Positions 5,129-5,422 of a stretch of 5,422 nucleotides of DNA are shown in pieces. How positions within the stretch are numbered: position 1 is the stretch's first letter; each line of letters starts with the position of its first letter. This DNA comes from CAYJEO01 sp964369355 (lineage in GTDB: Bacteria; Bacillota_I; Bacilli_A; RF39; UBA660), in contig CAYJEO010000044.1 of NCBI GenBank assembly GCA_964369355.1, positions 1-5,422 of the forward strand. The letters are read 5' to 3'. The notes below the pieces were generated by a model. It saw nothing but the letters and a program-made list of their open reading frames with translations. It was not told where the DNA came from and did no database searches. A program made the translations under genes and the position numbers.

Positions 5129-5422
5129 ATGATAAAAGTAGCAATTAATGGTTTTGGAAGAATAGGAAGACTAGTATTTAGAATTATGGAAGAAAATCCT
5201 AATTTTGAAATAGTAGCAATTAATGATTTAACAGATGCTAACCAATTAGCACATTTACTAAAATATGATACAAATCATAGAAACTATAGAATAGATGAAA
5301 TTACATCAGAAGATGATAGTATTGTAATAGGTAATAGAAAAGTTAAAGTATATTCAGAAAAAGATCCAGCAAATTTACCATGGGGTGAATTACAAATAGA
5401 TCAAGTATTTGAATGTACAGGA
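5129..5422 (+). CDS. gap: Glyceraldehyde-3-phosphate dehydrogenase, 5' part (runs off the window)
   Basis: Glycolytic enzyme converting glyceraldehyde 3-phosphate to 1,3-bisphosphoglycerate with reduction of NAD. The 98 codons present cover part of the N-terminal Rossmann domain: INGFGRIGR (6-14), the INDLTD segment (31-36) with D33 where NAD-preferring enzymes keep an acidic residue, LAHLLKYD (40-47), EKDPANLPWGEL (77-88) and ECTG (95-98). The catalytic cysteine lies beyond the window edge. The ATG at 5129 has AGGA (5120-5123) five bases upstream. It lies 17 bases after the kinase gene with no terminator or clear own promoter, so it appears to be the second gene of that operon; a promoter inside the kinase gene cannot be excluded. 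Confidence 0.97.
   Translation, partial: MIKVAINGFGRIGRLVFRIMEENPNFEIVAINDLTDANQLAHLLKYDTNHRNYRIDEITSEDDSIVIGNRKVKVYSEKDPANLPWGELQIDQVFECTG

Noticed and set aside
1..5422. Mobile element, CRISPR array, toxin-antitoxin or phage-defence system
   Set aside because: There is no transposase or integrase, no spaced repeats, no target-site duplication and no defence domain; apart from the pilin-like gene, all genes belong to common families.

Overview
The window comes from a very AT-rich, low-GC Gram-positive bacterium that makes endospores. Two genes for alpha/beta-type small acid-soluble spore proteins (SASPs), Shine-Dalgarno sites close to GGAGGTG, SigA-like promoters and a Bacillus-type ThiI and ClpP place it among the Firmicutes, most likely the Bacilli. 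Base composition resembles Mollicutes, but every tryptophan seen is TGG and all six complete genes stop with TAA, so nothing suggests UGA recoding. An uncultured gut Bacilli lineage (RF39 or Erysipelotrichales-like) is an inference. A run of exactly 100 N marks an assembly gap and points to a draft or metagenome assembly.

Left part, + strand: an upstream gene's terminator (1-22); a SigA-type promoter and thiI (79-1257, tRNA 4-thiouridine synthase without a rhodanese domain); a SASP gene (1338-1538) with its own SigG-like promoter and a terminator; then a SigA-type promoter and a prepilin-like surface protein gene (from 1650) broken by the gap at 2231-2330. Its true 3' end is probably the short stretch 2333-2368, just before a strong terminator. 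A second SASP gene (2561-2737) follows, again with a possible SigG promoter.

Right part: clpP lies on the minus strand (2767-3336), convergent with the second SASP gene and sharing one bidirectional terminator with it. It is divergent from a 553-residue P-loop nucleoside-kinase-like protein (3450-5111) that carries ThrRS-like TGS and second-additional domains. The kinase gene is followed after 17 bases by gap (GAPDH, 5129 to the window end), so the two are probably one operon.

Functionally this is a mix of housekeeping (tRNA thiolation, proteolysis, nucleotide metabolism, glycolysis), forespore DNA protection and one extracytoplasmic pilin-like protein. I see no CRISPR array, transposon, tRNA, riboswitch or obvious novel defence system. 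The points most worth following are the broken pilin-like gene, the forespore promoters with a dyad at the first one, and the compact clpP/kinase divergent control region.
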